From Tindallia californiensis (GTDB lineage: Bacteria > Bacillota > Clostridia > Peptostreptococcales > Tindalliaceae): a DNA stretch of 64,000 nt. The notes beneath the pieces were generated by a model that was not told the DNA's origin, did not search any database, and saw only the letters and a program-made list of their open reading frames with translations. Positions 35,903 to 46,905 of this stretch are shown here, in pieces (positions within the stretch are counted from its first letter, which is position 1; each line of letters starts with the position of its first letter). Both the position numbers and the translations under genes were made by a program. The DNA lies in contig NZ_FNPV01000003.1 of NCBI RefSeq assembly GCF_900107405.1, forward strand, positions 39,570-103,569. Reading direction: 5' to 3'.

Positions 35903-37264
35903 TTACGATTGATGTAACCCATAACGATTTATTTTATTTCTTAGTCCTCTTTCGCTGATTCCAAGGATATCAGCTGTCTTTTTACGATGTCCATTTTGAG
36001 ATTGAAGGGTTTCAAAAATCACCTGTTTTTCTATTTCCTCCAAAGAAAACCCTACTAATTGCTTAAATGGATTCGTTTTTTTGCTCACAAGATCCGTATT
36101 TTGCTGCCTTAGGTTTTCTGGCAAATCCTGCCATTCAATGATATCCCCTTCTGCCATGACACAGGCAGCTTCTAGGATATTGCTTAGTTCCCGTATGTTA
36201 CCCGGATAATCATATGCCAACATACTTTTCATTGCTTCTTCGGAAATTTTTTTGACTTGATGCCCTTCCTTTTGAAGAACTTCCATGAAATGTTGAAAAA
36301 ACAGAGGCAAATCCTGTCGTATTTCTCTCAAGGGTGGCAAGAATACGTTAACAACATTCAAGCGATAATATAAATCTTCACGAAACTTTCCATGTTCCAC
36401 CGCTTCTTTGAGGTCCTGATTCGTCGCAGCCACTACCCGAGCCTTCAGCACTTCTGGTTTGTTGGATCCTAAAGGCGTCACTTCTTTTTCCTGCAATACC
36501 CTTAAAAGTTTTGCCTGAAGACCTATGGGCATATCTCCAATTTCATCAAGAAACAAGGTTCCCTGCTCTGCATATTGAAATTTACCAGGCTTATCCGTTA
36601 CAGCTCCGGAAAAAGCTCCTTTTTTATGTCCAAACAATTCGCTTTCCAATAAATTTTCCGGTATTGCTGCGCAGTTGAGTGCCACAAAGGGATACTTTTT
36701 TCGATTCCCCGAATAATGAAGGGCTTTTGCTATCAGCTCTTTTCCTGTACCGCTTTCCCCATATACAAGTACGTTGGTATCCAAATCTTTCAACTTATCC
36801 AGAGTTTCAAACACCTTTTTCATCTGAGGGCTTTTTCCAACAATTCCTTCATATCGATACTTCTCTTCTAATTCCTGGCTTAAATACTCTACTCGTTGAT
36901 TTAATTCCTGATATTCCAGTGCCTGATCAATAATGGAAAGTAGCCCTTCCATCTGGAGTGGCTTCGTAAGATAGGTATAGGCACCTTTTTTAATCGCTTC
37001 TACCGAGGTAGCTATCGACCCATAAGCTGTCATGATAATCACTACTAAATCCTTCTGAATGCTTTTCATTTCTTGAAGAACATCGATTCCACTGACACCA
37101 TCGATCCTAAGATCCAGCAAACAAAGATGAAAACGGCTTTCCTTAAGCCATTCAATGGCCTGCTCCGGTTCTGTCGTTGCTTTTACCTCATAATGATCTT
37201 CCAAGGCAAATTCCAAGGACGTGCAAATAGATATTTCATCGTCTAAAATCAATATTCTTTCCAT
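35903..37264 (-). CDS. Sigma-54-dependent response regulator (NtrC family)
   Basis: 453 residues: receiver domain (phospho-Asp in LCLLDLRIDG, Lys in YLTKPLQ), AAA+ domain with Walker A GESGTGKE, the sigma-54-contacting GAFSGA loop, Walker B LFLDEIGD and the R-finger region, and a C-terminal Fis-type helix-turn-helix (KKTADILGISERGLRNKI). It should activate sigma-54 promoters when phosphorylated by the kinase encoded just upstream. Start and kinase stop overlap by one base. The nearest sigma-54 promoter drives the TAXI-TRAP genes. Confidence 0.96.
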   Translation of the reverse strand: MERILILDDEISICTSLEFALEDHYEVKATTEPEQAIEWLKESRFHLCLLDLRIDGVSGIDVLQEMKSIQKDLVVIIMTAYGSIATSVEAIKKGAYTYLTKPLQMEGLLSIIDQALEYQELNQRVEYLSQELEEKYRYEGIVGKSPQMKKVFETLDKLKDLDTNVLVYGESGTGKELIAKALHYSGNRKKYPFVALNCAAIPENLLESELFGHKKGAFSGAVTDKPGKFQYAEQGTLFLDEIGDMPIGLQAKLLRVLQEKEVTPLGSNKPEVLKARVVAATNQDLKEAVEHGKFREDLYYRLNVVNVFLPPLREIRQDLPLFFQHFMEVLQKEGHQVKKISEEAMKSMLAYDYPGNIRELSNILEAACVMAEGDIIEWQDLPENLRQQNTDLVSKKTNPFKQLVGFSLEEIEKQVIFETLQSQNGHRKKTADILGISERGLRNKINRYGLHQS

Positions 37265-39303
37265 CAGGTCTTCATCCTTTCAAACTGTAGATGCACCGTA
37301 GTTCCTTCTCCTTTGATGCTTTCGAAATAGACATGTCCGTTATTTTCTTCAATATATTTTTTTGATAATGTCAACCCCAGACCTGTACCACCTTTTTTTG
37401 TCGTATAGAAAGGCTCCATCATCATATTTATCTCTGTCTGATTTAAGCCAATTCCTTCATCACTAATAAGAATTTCGATAAACTCTTCTGTCTCCATTCC
37501 TTTTATAGTCATCATAAGAGTTTCTTCCGGTCCTTCCATTTGTCCTTTGGCTTCCATCGCTTCCATCCCATTGAGCATAAAGTTAACCAACACTTGTTTT
37601 ATCTGATCTCTATCCGCATAGACCAGCAAAGGCTGTTTCACTTCTGCCCTTATTTTCATTCCTTTTTTTTCAAAGCTAGGCTTAAACAACGTCACGCAGG
37701 ATTCTATGATTTTATCTAAATCCACCCTCTTTTTTTGCGTTTTCTGAGGTTTTGCGTAATCGATTAATCTTTCTATCAATTGACTGACACGATCAATCTC
37801 TCTCGGAACAAGCCTCACAATATCCTTTTGAAATTTAGGATTGTTTATTTTGGATGGTAATACTTCCACAAAGGTTTTAATAGAGGTTAATGGATTTCTT
37901 ATTTCATGTGCAATGCCTGCCACTACCTGATTCAGTGCCCTGCTTTTCTCTTTTTCAAAACCTTGTTCCCTCATCTTCTTCTCTTCCGTTATATCTTCAA
38001 AAGAAACAATCGCTCCAACTACTATTTTTTCATAGTTTCTTAATGGATATACCGTATACCTGATATCCATTTTTTTCCAACTCAATTCGTCTCCGATAAA
38101 CTGAGTTCCTTTTAATAGAACGTCCTCTATTTTATTTTCCAACATATAACGCAATAGCTCTACCTCTTGATAATATCTTCCTTCGGAGGGTTGCATCACA
38201 TTAATAATCTGGATCGCTCTTGGATTAATAGACGTTATTAGTCCTTCCATATCCATGGTTACAAGCCCTCTGGGGCTGTTTTCTAAAATTTGATTCTTCA
38301 ACTCTCCCATATTTAAGGTTTCTTGTATTTGTCGGCTTAAATCTTCGTTGGCTCTCTTTAACGCTTTCGTCTTCCTTTGCACTTCTTCTTTTAGCAACCG
38401 GTTCCACCACAAGATTCCCAAGAAAATGATGATCCCCGCTCCTCCGAGAATAAATAAAAATCTCAGTAAGTTTTCCAGCCGTCGTTGCAGGTCATTTTCT
38501 CCAAACCATTGATCATAAATGGACTGATACTCGCTCTGTCCCCTTGCTTGGGAAATCCCACGATTCAAAAGATTTAAGTCTGTATAATTTTCACTCCGTA
38601 CAGCCATCGAATATTCTACCGGCATGATAAAACTACTTGTCACCACATAATCTTCTGTTAAATTCGCTTCTTCCAGATAATATTGAAGCACCAGCCGATC
38701 GCCAATCAAGGCATCCGCTCGCCCCTTCACCAGCAAGTCAAATGCTTTTTTCTGGCTATGCGTTCCGTTAAAATCAATCCGTCGAACATTTTGCAAAAAT
38801 TCATATGCTATCGAATTCCGTTGAACGGCAACTAATTTTTCTGCCAGATCAGCAATGTTCTTCACTTCATCTGCCGCATCTTTAGGTACCACCAAGGCAA
38901 TACTTGAAGAAAAATAAGGTTCCGAAAATTCCATTTCCTGTGCATATCGAGCCTGATAGGTCATCCCCAGAATCATATCAATACGATTTTCCTGTAACCG
39001 CTTAATTGCCTCTTCCCTCGACATGGCCTGCCAATGAATTTGAAATAAATTTTGATCGGCCATATACTCCAATAGTTGAATACCAAATCCATCGTACTCT
39101 CCCCTCATAAGGGTTTCATATTGAAATGGTGGCATTTCAGGGTCAAAGGCAACTCGAAAAGTTCGTTGCTGCTGTTTGTCATATAGGCTTTCCATTCCCG
39201 TATCCGCTCTAACCGTTAACAAGGCCAGTCCACATGTAAAAATCAAGAAAGCGATCATCATGATGTTATTTGCTTTATTTGCTTTTTTTATTTTTCTCAC
39301 CAT
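37264..39303 (-). CDS. Histidine kinase with periplasmic-binding-protein-like sensor domain
   Basis: 679 residues. A signal/anchor helix (about 14-32) is followed by an extracellular SBP_bac_3 domain (about 45-270; FRVAFDPEMPPFQYE, DMILGMTYQ, RADALIGDR), a second membrane helix (about 283-303), a coiled coil, a PAS domain, HisKA with GIAHEIRNPLTSIK, and HATPase (NFMLNGMEAME, DEGIGL, GGTGLGLTLSKKYIEENNGH). It probably senses a small solute such as an amino acid or carboxylate directly. It is co-transcribed with the sigma-54 activator and lies beside the TRAP genes, so the sensed compound may also be the transported one. Confidence 0.95.
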   Translation of the reverse strand: MVRKIKKANKANNIMMIAFLIFTCGLALLTVRADTGMESLYDKQQQRTFRVAFDPEMPPFQYETLMRGEYDGFGIQLLEYMADQNLFQIHWQAMSREEAIKRLQENRIDMILGMTYQARYAQEMEFSEPYFSSSIALVVPKDAADEVKNIADLAEKLVAVQRNSIAYEFLQNVRRIDFNGTHSQKKAFDLLVKGRADALIGDRLVLQYYLEEANLTEDYVVTSSFIMPVEYSMAVRSENYTDLNLLNRGISQARGQSEYQSIYDQWFGENDLQRRLENLLRFLFILGGAGIIIFLGILWWNRLLKEEVQRKTKALKRANEDLSRQIQETLNMGELKNQILENSPRGLVTMDMEGLITSINPRAIQIINVMQPSEGRYYQEVELLRYMLENKIEDVLLKGTQFIGDELSWKKMDIRYTVYPLRNYEKIVVGAIVSFEDITEEKKMREQGFEKEKSRALNQVVAGIAHEIRNPLTSIKTFVEVLPSKINNPKFQKDIVRLVPREIDRVSQLIERLIDYAKPQKTQKKRVDLDKIIESCVTLFKPSFEKKGMKIRAEVKQPLLVYADRDQIKQVLVNFMLNGMEAMEAKGQMEGPEETLMMTIKGMETEEFIEILISDEGIGLNQTEINMMMEPFYTTKKGGTGLGLTLSKKYIEENNGHVYFESIKGEGTTVHLQFERMKT

Positions 39304-39594
39304 AACCCTCTCCCGAAAAACAACTTTCTATCTATTATATAGCAAGAAATCTTTCCTGAATAGTAACCCATTAAACCTCTAATGGCAGCACAAAAAATCC
39401 TTCGTTTCTTCTTCAGCTTTACGGGTACATTATTGGTAACGAATCAGTTAACAATCTTTCTTTTCTATCTTTTTACTCTTACTGTTTCTTTTTTCATTGT
39501 AAAAAAGGATATTTTACTTATGTATCGAATATAATGGTAGTGGTTTGTGCTTTTCTCTTTCATCATTTTTTTTAGAAAGGAGGCTGCCAATAAA

Positions 39595-40872
39595 ATGCCC
39601 CCAGAAAAACTAGTGAATAATCAATATTTAATAGAAGAAACGTTGCATTATGATGCATTTCAACGTATTTATTTAGCTTCTGACCAGTTTACCGAAGCTA
39701 AAACACCTGTCTATATTACCGTTTTCAAAGATATGGATGCAGGGTCTCCTATCACAAATGCTTTTTTTGAATACGAAAAAGAATTAAAATCTTTATTTGC
39801 TGATTTTTTTCTGATCGATGATGTGCTTTACACCATTTCTCGATGTTGTCCCGGAAAACCACTGGCAAATTTCATCACTAACACCTATCTCAACACCTAT
39901 GAAAAAGGTATGATTGTCAGCAGTTACTTAAATAAAATAAATGCTTTAGAGCCGCTCCCTCTAATGCTAAAGTATGTTTTATGTTCTTTTGGGAATATTT
40001 CTATTATTGACCGCAAAATGGTTTGTTTCAATCATATTCCTTTTTTCTCGCCCCAAGACCTAATTGTTACCCATAAAGAATATATGGAACGTATTGGTGA
40101 TTTCATTTTAACCATTTATGGCAATTCAACGAACGCCGAACTTACCCCTGCCATCTATGAAATGGATCCAGCCGTAGATGCCATTATCCGTCATTGTTAT
40201 CATGGAAATTATGAAACGGTGGAAGATATTCAAAATGATTTTAACCCCGTCTTTTTCCGAGCACGAATGAGTCAGGAAGAAACCCGCCAATCCAAACCAA
40301 AACCTTTTATCCCTGCCGATGATGCTCCTCTTGTTATGCCTGACCACCCAGATGCACCTAAACGCTCTTTTATCTATACACGTGAAAAAAAGGAAGGACG
40401 AAAATCTCGTAAAGCTCGAAAAATACGGCGCTTAGCTATTTCTTCCGCTTTATTACTAGCTGTATTTCTTATTGGTGTCTTTGGCATCAGCCGATTAATA
40501 AACCGAGGACCTGCCGATGAGGATTTAATGACGGAAGTAGAACTCCCTGTTGAAAGTCAGGAAGAAGCAGATCCAACATTACCAGAAGATATCGATGATG
40601 ATTTCACTGATAGCGAAATGACCGATTCTGTGCTACCGGAAACAGAGGATGTTCCAGAAATCCCTCCCCCTGACGAAGCTCAAGAGAGCGAACCACCCCC
40701 TCCAGATCAAGAAGATTCACCTAGCCACTATACGGTTCGATCTGGCGACACGCTTTATAGCATCAGCCAGAGAGTCTATGGCGACGGAGGCCGATATCCG
40801 GAAATTATGGAAGCCAATAACATCACAGATCCTTCCAGCCTGCGAGCAGGTCAGGTGTTACAGATTCCTTAA
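39595..40872 (+). CDS. Membrane protein with kinase-like N-domain and extracellular LysM domain
   Basis: 426 residues from ATG 39595, which has AAAGGAGG 11 bases upstream. The first 220 residues look like a degenerate protein-kinase fold: NQYLIEETL..FQRIYLASD resembles the glycine-rich loop, but I see no catalytic HRD or DFG motif. A Lys/Arg-rich stretch (about 275-295) precedes one membrane helix (AISSALLLAVFLIGVFGI). An acidic Pro-rich spacer leads to a C-terminal LysM domain (YTVRSGDTLYSISQRVYGD...AGQVLQIP) that should bind peptidoglycan. It is an isolated plus-strand gene with its own terminator. The function is unknown; a cell-wall sensing or scaffold role is inferred. Confidence 0.82.
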   Translation: MPPEKLVNNQYLIEETLHYDAFQRIYLASDQFTEAKTPVYITVFKDMDAGSPITNAFFEYEKELKSLFADFFLIDDVLYTISRCCPGKPLANFITNTYLNTYEKGMIVSSYLNKINALEPLPLMLKYVLCSFGNISIIDRKMVCFNHIPFFSPQDLIVTHKEYMERIGDFILTIYGNSTNAELTPAIYEMDPAVDAIIRHCYHGNYETVEDIQNDFNPVFFRARMSQEETRQSKPKPFIPADDAPLVMPDHPDAPKRSFIYTREKKEGRKSRKARKIRRLAISSALLLAVFLIGVFGISRLINRGPADEDLMTEVELPVESQEEADPTLPEDIDDDFTDSEMTDSVLPETEDVPEIPPPDEAQESEPPPPDQEDSPSHYTVRSGDTLYSISQRVYGDGGRYPEIMEANNITDPSSLRAGQVLQIP

Positions 40873-40942
40873 GCCAACGAAAACAAAGACGCTTTACGGC
40901 TTTTATAAATGAAAATTGAGAACGAATCTTTGAACTAGCAAT

Positions 40943-40974
40943 CAAAAACCGCCGATAATACCGGCGGTTTTTTG
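40943..40974. terminator. Bidirectional terminator between LysM gene and tkt
   Basis: Hairpin AACCGCCG/CGGCGGTT (arms 40947-40954 and 40962-40969) with T runs in both directions, between two convergent genes. Confidence 0.9.
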
Positions 40975-41000
40975 ATTCAAAATCATTCATTTTTCAACTA

Positions 41001-42983
41001 TTAAAATAGGCTCAATGAAGCTTCTACCACATTGTCAACCGTCAGCCCAAATTTTTCAAACAACACGCCCGCAGGTGCAGAAGCTCCAAAATGATCTAAT
41101 CCTATCACTTTTCCATCTAAACCGACATACTTATACCATCCCAGAGTAGAGCCTGCTTCTACCGCTACTCTTTTGCGAATTTCCGGTGGCATCACTCTGT
41201 CTTTATACTCCTGAGATTGTGATTCAAATAATTCCCAGGATGGCATACTAATAACTCTTGGCTGATATCCCTTTGTTTTTAATATTTCGGCTGCTCCCAT
41301 CACCAGCTCTACTTCTGATCCGGTAGCCATCAAGAGAATATCTGGTTTTCCATTTTCAGCATCTTCTAAGATATAGGCTCCTTTTAAGGCTTCTTCTCCT
41401 GTTTTCTCATACAAAGGCAGCTTTTGTCTGGTAAGAACCAGAGACACCGGCGTTTCCCGCTCCATTAACGCTAATTTCCAACCCATTGCCGTTTCTTTTC
41501 CATCAGCAGGTCGAAAAACGATCATATTCGGCAAACTGCGCAACGCCATGAGATGTTCAATAGGCTGATGCGTCGGACCATCTTCTCCCACTCCAATACT
41601 GTCATGGGTTAATACATAGGTCAGTGGCTGCTTCATAAGAGAAGATAATCGCATCGCCGCCTTCATATAGTCTGTAAACACAAAGAACGTAGCCACATAG
41701 GGCACTAAGCCACCATGAAGAGCTATCCCGTTACCAATAGCTGCCATTGCATGTTCCCGCACACCAAAGCGAAGGTTGGATCCATGAAACTGGTTTGGCA
41801 AATAGTCTTCTCTGTCTTTCATTAGTGTTTTGTTGGAGGGTGCCAGGTCAGCCGAACCTCCCACCAGGTTCGGAAGAACTCCTGCCAGTCGGTTGATCAT
41901 TTCACCAGAAGCACTTCTGGTAGCATCAGCTTTTTCAAAATTCCAAAGACTTTTATCTTCAAGGGCTTCTTTTATTCCAGTATTTCCAAACCACATTTCC
42001 CATTCTTTTTCTTTCTCAGGAAACTTTTCAAAATATTCTTCAAGCATCATTTCCCAAGCAGCTTCTTTTTTCATTCCTTCTACTTCAGTCGCTTCTCGTA
42101 CCTGGTCAACTTCTTTCGGCAATATAAAAGGTTCTTCCTGCCAACTTAAGAATTTTTTTGCTTCCAACAAGTTTTCAGCACCAAGAGGTTCTCCATGTGC
42201 CGATGCTTTTCCTTGTTTCGCTGGAGATCCATAACCTATTTCCGTCACTACTTCTATCAAAGAAGGACGTTCTTTCTCTGACTTCGCTTTTTCCAATGCC
42301 TCTTGAATGGCTTCAATATCATTACCATCTTTTACTTGTAACACTTGCCATCCATAAGCTTCATACCGTTTTTTCACGTCTTCTCTAAAGGCTAAGGAAG
42401 TACTTCCTTCGATGGAAATATCATTGGAATCATATAAGACAACCAGCTTTCCAAGCCCTAGCGTACCTGCCAGAGATGAAGCTTCTGCCGAAATCCCTTC
42501 CATTAAACAACCATCACCAGCTAAAACATAGGTGTAATGATCGATTACGGAGTATGTTTCTTTATTAAACTGTGCTGCAAGTTTGGATTCTGCCATTGCC
42601 ATCCCTACCCCATTGGCAATACCCTGCCCCAGAGGACCAGTGGTCGTTTCTACACCCACAGTATGACCGTATTCCGGATGACCGGGTGTTTGACTGTCCC
42701 ACTGTCGGAATTGTTTTATTTCTTCCATATTAAGATTATATCCAAATAAATGTAGTAAAGAATACAGGAGCATACTCCCATGACCAGCTGATAAAATAAA
42801 TCGATCTCTATTTCTCCATGCTGGATTTTTAGGATTATGATTCATTACACGGCTCCATAATGTATATGCCATTGGTGCTGCTCCCATTGGCAGTCCCGGA
42901 TGACCTGATTTTGCTTTTTCAACGGCTTCAGCCGACAAAACCCTTATCGCGTTAACCGCCAACTGATCCATGTTTTTTTCCAT
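41001..42983 (-). CDS. tkt: Transketolase
   Basis: 660 residues, full length. The thiamine diphosphate site is [24 protein letters not shown], the N-terminal block is [16 protein letters not shown], and the pyrimidine domain has [19 protein letters not shown] and [12 protein letters not shown]. It interconverts pentose phosphate sugars and can supply ribose 5-phosphate for the PRPP used by the pur genes downstream. The ATG at 42983 has GAGGAGG nine bases upstream. It is probably monocistronic. Confidence 0.97.
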   Translation of the reverse strand: MEKNMDQLAVNAIRVLSAEAVEKAKSGHPGLPMGAAPMAYTLWSRVMNHNPKNPAWRNRDRFILSAGHGSMLLYSLLHLFGYNLNMEEIKQFRQWDSQTPGHPEYGHTVGVETTTGPLGQGIANGVGMAMAESKLAAQFNKETYSVIDHYTYVLAGDGCLMEGISAEASSLAGTLGLGKLVVLYDSNDISIEGSTSLAFREDVKKRYEAYGWQVLQVKDGNDIEAIQEALEKAKSEKERPSLIEVVTEIGYGSPAKQGKASAHGEPLGAENLLEAKKFLSWQEEPFILPKEVDQVREATEVEGMKKEAAWEMMLEEYFEKFPEKEKEWEMWFGNTGIKEALEDKSLWNFEKADATRSASGEMINRLAGVLPNLVGGSADLAPSNKTLMKDREDYLPNQFHGSNLRFGVREHAMAAIGNGIALHGGLVPYVATFFVFTDYMKAAMRLSSLMKQPLTYVLTHDSIGVGEDGPTHQPIEHLMALRSLPNMIVFRPADGKETAMGWKLALMERETPVSLVLTRQKLPLYEKTGEEALKGAYILEDAENGKPDILLMATGSEVELVMGAAEILKTKGYQPRVISMPSWELFESQSQEYKDRVMPPEIRKRVAVEAGSTLGWYKYVGLDGKVIGLDHFGASAPAGVLFEKFGLTVDNVVEASLSLF

Positions 42984-43248
42984 TCAACATTGCCTCCTCT
43001 ATTATCTCTCATCGTTTTCTGGTATTGCTTCATTGTATCATGTTTACAGAAATCAGAAAAGACTAGTCTTCCCTGTAGCCGTTTCCAAATGATGACAATG
43101 ACCTATGTGAAAACTTTCCATTATTTTGTTAGATTTTTCTTCTGTAATGATCCCTCTTTTTCTTTCAACATGATACAATAAAGCCGGCTTAAGTCTTAAT
43201 AATAAAAGTTACTTACCAATAAACAGAAAACCAATGGAGGGGATGACT

Positions 43249-44091
43249 TTGAAAATCATACGCCAGTTACCCGAAATGCAAGCCTATGCCGAGCAACAAA
43301 GAGCCCTCGGAAAAACCCTTGGCTTCGTCCCTACAATGGGAGCTTTGCACGAAGGGCATTTATCTTTGATTCACAGAGCAAAAAAAGAGAATCATCAGGT
43401 TATTGTCAGCATTTTTGTTAATCCGACCCAGTTTGGTGTCAATGAAGATTTTGACCAGTATCCAAGAAATTTAGAGGCCGATTCGGCACTCGCCAAAGAA
43501 GCAGGGGCGGATGTTATTTTTAGTCCTATCGCCTCCGATATGTATCCTGCTCATTTTTCTACCCGTATCACCATGGGTACGATCGCTGAAGGACTCTGCG
43601 GAAAATACCGTTCTGGTCATTTTGATGGTGTTGCAATCGTTGTTAATAAACTGTTTCATTTAGTGAACCCTCATCGTGCTTACTTTGGTCAGAAGGATGC
43701 CCAACAAGTTCAAGTGATTCGTCAAATGGTGGCAGATCTGAACATGAGGGTGGAAATCATCGCCTGTCCTATTATCCGAGAAGCTGACGGCTTGGCAATG
43801 AGTTCTCGAAATGCTTATTTATCAGAAAAAGAAAGGGTTTCAGCAAGGCTCTTAAATCAAGCCCTTCTGAAGGGTTGTCAGTATATCAAGGAAGGTCATG
43901 AGAATCCTCAGGAACTCCATCAGATGATGAAAGAGTTCCTGGAAAGTGATCCTCAGATTCAAATCCAATACATTGAAATCCTTCACCCTACCACATTAGA
44001 GCCTGTTTCAACCCTTAAAACACCTTTGATGATCGCTTTAGCTGTTTTTATCGGCAATACCCGCCTTATTGATAATACGATTATTGATTAG
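43249..44091 (+). CDS. panC: Pantothenate synthetase
   Basis: Joins pantoate and beta-alanine with ATP. Motifs: PTMGALHEGHLSL (HIGH-like), NPTQFG, GKYRSGHFDGV and FGQKDAQQVQVIRQM. I choose TTG 43249 (MKIIRQLPEM, 280 residues), six bases after GGAGGGG; the ATGs at 43234 and 43243 overlap that ribosome binding site. panB and panD are not adjacent. It converges on purD with a 15-base gap and no obvious terminator. Confidence 0.96.
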   Translation: MKIIRQLPEMQAYAEQQRALGKTLGFVPTMGALHEGHLSLIHRAKKENHQVIVSIFVNPTQFGVNEDFDQYPRNLEADSALAKEAGADVIFSPIASDMYPAHFSTRITMGTIAEGLCGKYRSGHFDGVAIVVNKLFHLVNPHRAYFGQKDAQQVQVIRQMVADLNMRVEIIACPIIREADGLAMSSRNAYLSEKERVSARLLNQALLKGCQYIKEGHENPQELHQMMKEFLESDPQIQIQYIEILHPTTLEPVSTLKTPLMIALAVFIGNTRLIDNTIID

Positions 44092-44106
44092 TGACACCCT
44101 TTCTGT

Positions 44107-45360
44107 TTATCGAAGCCCGATGTCTTTACGGTAGGTTTTTCCTTTATATTGAATGACATCTACCGCTGCATATGCCTTTTCACGGGCTTCGTCAACCCCT
44201 TGACCCAAGGCGGTAACTCCCAGTACCCGTCCGCCATTTGTCACCAGTTCATTATTCCGGATAGTTGTACCAGCATGAAAAATGAGTACTTCCTCCCGAA
44301 TTTCATCAATCCCATGAATGGGGATTCCTTTTTTATAATCTGCCGGATATCCTTCTGATGCCAGAACAATACAAACAGCCGTTTCTTCTTTCCACTCCAA
44401 TTGAACTTCTTTTAATCTTTTATTCACTAAATGTTGAAACACCACGCATAAATCGTTTTTAAGCCTGGGCAGCACTACCTGCGTTTCAGGATCACCAAAG
44501 CGAACATTATATTCCAATACTTTAGGCCCATCCTTCGTAATCATCAGCCCAATAAAAAGAATGCCACGAAAATCCATGCCTTCCGCTCGAATCCCTTCCA
44601 AGGTAGGCCGCAGAATTTTCTGTTCTACTTCTTTCTCCATGGAAACCGTGTATGCTCTATTAGGGGAGTACGTTCCCATACCGCCAGTATTAGGACCTGT
44701 ATCATGATCACCAATTTGCTTGTGATCTTGAGAACTTGCCATGGGCAGTATGCTTTCTCCATCTACAAAGCACAGCATCGATGTTTCCGTTCCTACTAAA
44801 AACTCTTCTAACACCAAATGATTTCCCGCTTGTCCAAAAACTTTTTTTTCCAAAATATCTTCAATAGCATCCATTGCTTCTTTTTTTGTTTGACATATCA
44901 GTACCCCTTTTCCCGCTGCCAAACCATCCGCCTTAATAACCAGTGGATACTCAAATGCTTCTAACTTTTCTTTCGCTTCTTCCGAATGAGAGGCTACTTC
45001 ATATTTCCCCGTAGGTATATCATATTTCTCCATAAACGCTTTTGCAAAAGATTTACTGCCTTCCAACCTTGCACCAGCCTGGTCTGGGCCAACAATCTGA
45101 AGTCCGGCTTCACGAAAAGCATCTACCACTCCCTCTACCAGCGGTACCTCCGGCCCAACTACGGTCAGATCGATCTGTTTTTCCAGAGCAAAGTCTTTTA
45201 ACCCCTCGATATTCTCCACTTGTATCGCAATACCTTCTGCAATCTCGTTAATCCCCGGATTTCCTGGTGCACAATAGATATGCTCTACAACTGAAGACTG
45301 CTTTAATTTCCATACCAAGGTATGCTCTCTTCCACCACCGCCAATAACTAATATTTTCAC
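44107..45360 (-). CDS. purD: Phosphoribosylamine-glycine ligase
   Basis: A 417-residue ATP-grasp enzyme of purine synthesis (step 2). It shows IGGGGREHTLVWKL, YCAPGNPGI, KADGLAAGKGV, NTGGMGTYSP and YNVRFGDPETQ. It is the last gene of the pur operon, with its GTG start at 45360 after AGGAGTG, 12 bases after purH. Confidence 0.98.
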   Translation of the reverse strand: MKILVIGGGGREHTLVWKLKQSSVVEHIYCAPGNPGINEIAEGIAIQVENIEGLKDFALEKQIDLTVVGPEVPLVEGVVDAFREAGLQIVGPDQAGARLEGSKSFAKAFMEKYDIPTGKYEVASHSEEAKEKLEAFEYPLVIKADGLAAGKGVLICQTKKEAMDAIEDILEKKVFGQAGNHLVLEEFLVGTETSMLCFVDGESILPMASSQDHKQIGDHDTGPNTGGMGTYSPNRAYTVSMEKEVEQKILRPTLEGIRAEGMDFRGILFIGLMITKDGPKVLEYNVRFGDPETQVVLPRLKNDLCVVFQHLVNKRLKEVQLEWKEETAVCIVLASEGYPADYKKGIPIHGIDEIREEVLIFHAGTTIRNNELVTNGGRVLGVTALGQGVDEAREKAYAAVDVIQYKGKTYRKDIGLR

Positions 45361-45372
45361 CCGTATCCACTC

Positions 45373-46905
45373 CTAATGTTTAAAATGTCTCATTCCCGTA
45401 AACACCATGCTTATCCCTGCTTTATCACAAGCTTCCACGGAATCCTGATCACGATTAGAGCCTCCGGGCTGAATAATCGCTGTGATTCCATGCTTATCAG
45501 CTTCTTCTACACAGTCAGGAAAAGGAAAAAAAGCATCCGAAGCCATGACAGCACCCTTCACCTGGTGAGAGGTGTTTCTCAACGCATTTTGTAATGCCCA
45601 GATCCGACTCGTCTGCCCCGGCCCTACAGCAAGGGTTTGTTGATCCTTTACAATTACAATGGCATTGGATTTAATATGTTTCACAATTTTCCATGCGAAT
45701 TGCAAGTCCTTCTCTTCTTTTTCCGTTGGTTTTTTCTCTGTCGGAACTTCCCTGGCCTCTGATAAAGCTTTATCAGATTCCTGAATCAGCATCCCGCCAG
45801 CTATTTTCTTCATATCGAAAGTCGTTCCAGTATCCACTTTGATATCTGGTATTTCCAACAGCCTTATATTCGGCTTTGACGCAAACACTTCTAAGGCTTC
45901 CGGTGTAAAAGAAGGAGCTATGATAACTTCTAAGAATATTTCTATCATTTGATCAGCTGTCTCTTTATTAAGAGGACGATTCACAGCTACAATTCCACCA
46001 AAAATAGACAGTGGATCTGATTGAAAGGCCTTTTGATAAGCTAATTCTACGGTTTCTGCAGAAGCTACCCCACAAGGATTTGTATGCTTCACCGCAACAG
46101 CCGTTGGTTCATCAAATTCTTGCAAAAGACTCAGAGTTTCCGCCGCATCATTGATATTGTTAAAGGATAACTCTTTTCCCTGAATCTGTCTGGCCGTCGG
46201 AAGGGTCCCTGAGGTTGATCCAATTTCCCGATAAAAGGCTGCTTGTTGATGAGGATTTTCTCCATACCTTAAATTCTGAACTTTTTCAAAGGTCATGGTT
46301 TTGATTTCAGGAAAAGAAACCGGTTCATCTTTGGATAAGTATTCAGCAATCAAGGTATCATAATGACTCGTTAACTGAAACACTTTCTTTGCCAGTCTTT
46401 TTCTTGTAGCCAGTTTGGTATTCCCAAACGCTTTCATCTCCGCCAAAACGGTTTCATAGTCTTCAGGATCTACCACCACCGTTACATCCTGATGGTTTTT
46501 TGCTGCTGAGCGAAGCATGGCAGGTCCACCTATATCAATTTGTTCTATCACTTCCTGAAAACTCACCCCTTCTTTTTCCATGGTTTCCCGAAAGGGATAC
46601 AGATTAATAATGACCAAGTCAATCTTTTGAATATCCAACTCTTCCAATGTCTGCATATGTTCCTCTATTTCTCGTCTTGCCAATAACCCTCCATGAATCG
46701 CTGGATGAAGTGTCTTTACCCGCCCGTCTAAGCATTCTGGGAATCCAGTAATCTCCGAGACTTCCTTTACCTTAATTCCGTTTTCCACCATCATTTTTGC
46801 TGTTCCACCAGTGGATATCAATTCAACGCCTAGATGATCCAATGCTTGCCCAAGTTCTTTTATTCCCGTTTTATCCGATACACTGATCAATGCCCGTTTG
46901 ATCAT
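45373..46905 (-). CDS. purH: Bifunctional AICAR transformylase / IMP cyclohydrolase
   Basis: 510 residues. The N-terminal MGS-like cyclohydrolase domain includes STGGTAKMM and [13 protein letters not shown]. The C-terminal transformylase domain includes YGENPHQ and the catalytic KHTNPCGVA. It carries out the last two steps to IMP using 10-formyl-THF. Its ATG overlaps the purN stop by four bases. Confidence 0.98.
   Translation of the reverse strand: MIKRALISVSDKTGIKELGQALDHLGVELISTGGTAKMMVENGIKVKEVSEITGFPECLDGRVKTLHPAIHGGLLARREIEEHMQTLEELDIQKIDLVIINLYPFRETMEKEGVSFQEVIEQIDIGGPAMLRSAAKNHQDVTVVVDPEDYETVLAEMKAFGNTKLATRKRLAKKVFQLTSHYDTLIAEYLSKDEPVSFPEIKTMTFEKVQNLRYGENPHQQAAFYREIGSTSGTLPTARQIQGKELSFNNINDAAETLSLLQEFDEPTAVAVKHTNPCGVASAETVELAYQKAFQSDPLSIFGGIVAVNRPLNKETADQMIEIFLEVIIAPSFTPEALEVFASKPNIRLLEIPDIKVDTGTTFDMKKIAGGMLIQESDKALSEAREVPTEKKPTEKEEKDLQFAWKIVKHIKSNAIVIVKDQQTLAVGPGQTSRIWALQNALRNTSHQVKGAVMASDAFFPFPDCVEEADKHGITAIIQPGGSNRDQDSVEACDKAGISMVFTGMRHFKH

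Noticed and set aside
39507..39535. TATAAT at 39530-39535 as promoter of the LysM gene
   Set aside because: The -10 is perfect but the -35 position (GGATAT) is poor, so I did not list it as a supported promoter.
44092..44106. Terminator between convergent panC and purD
   Set aside because: Only 15 bases separate the stops and no hairpin is visible; termination may depend on sequences inside the opposing genes.
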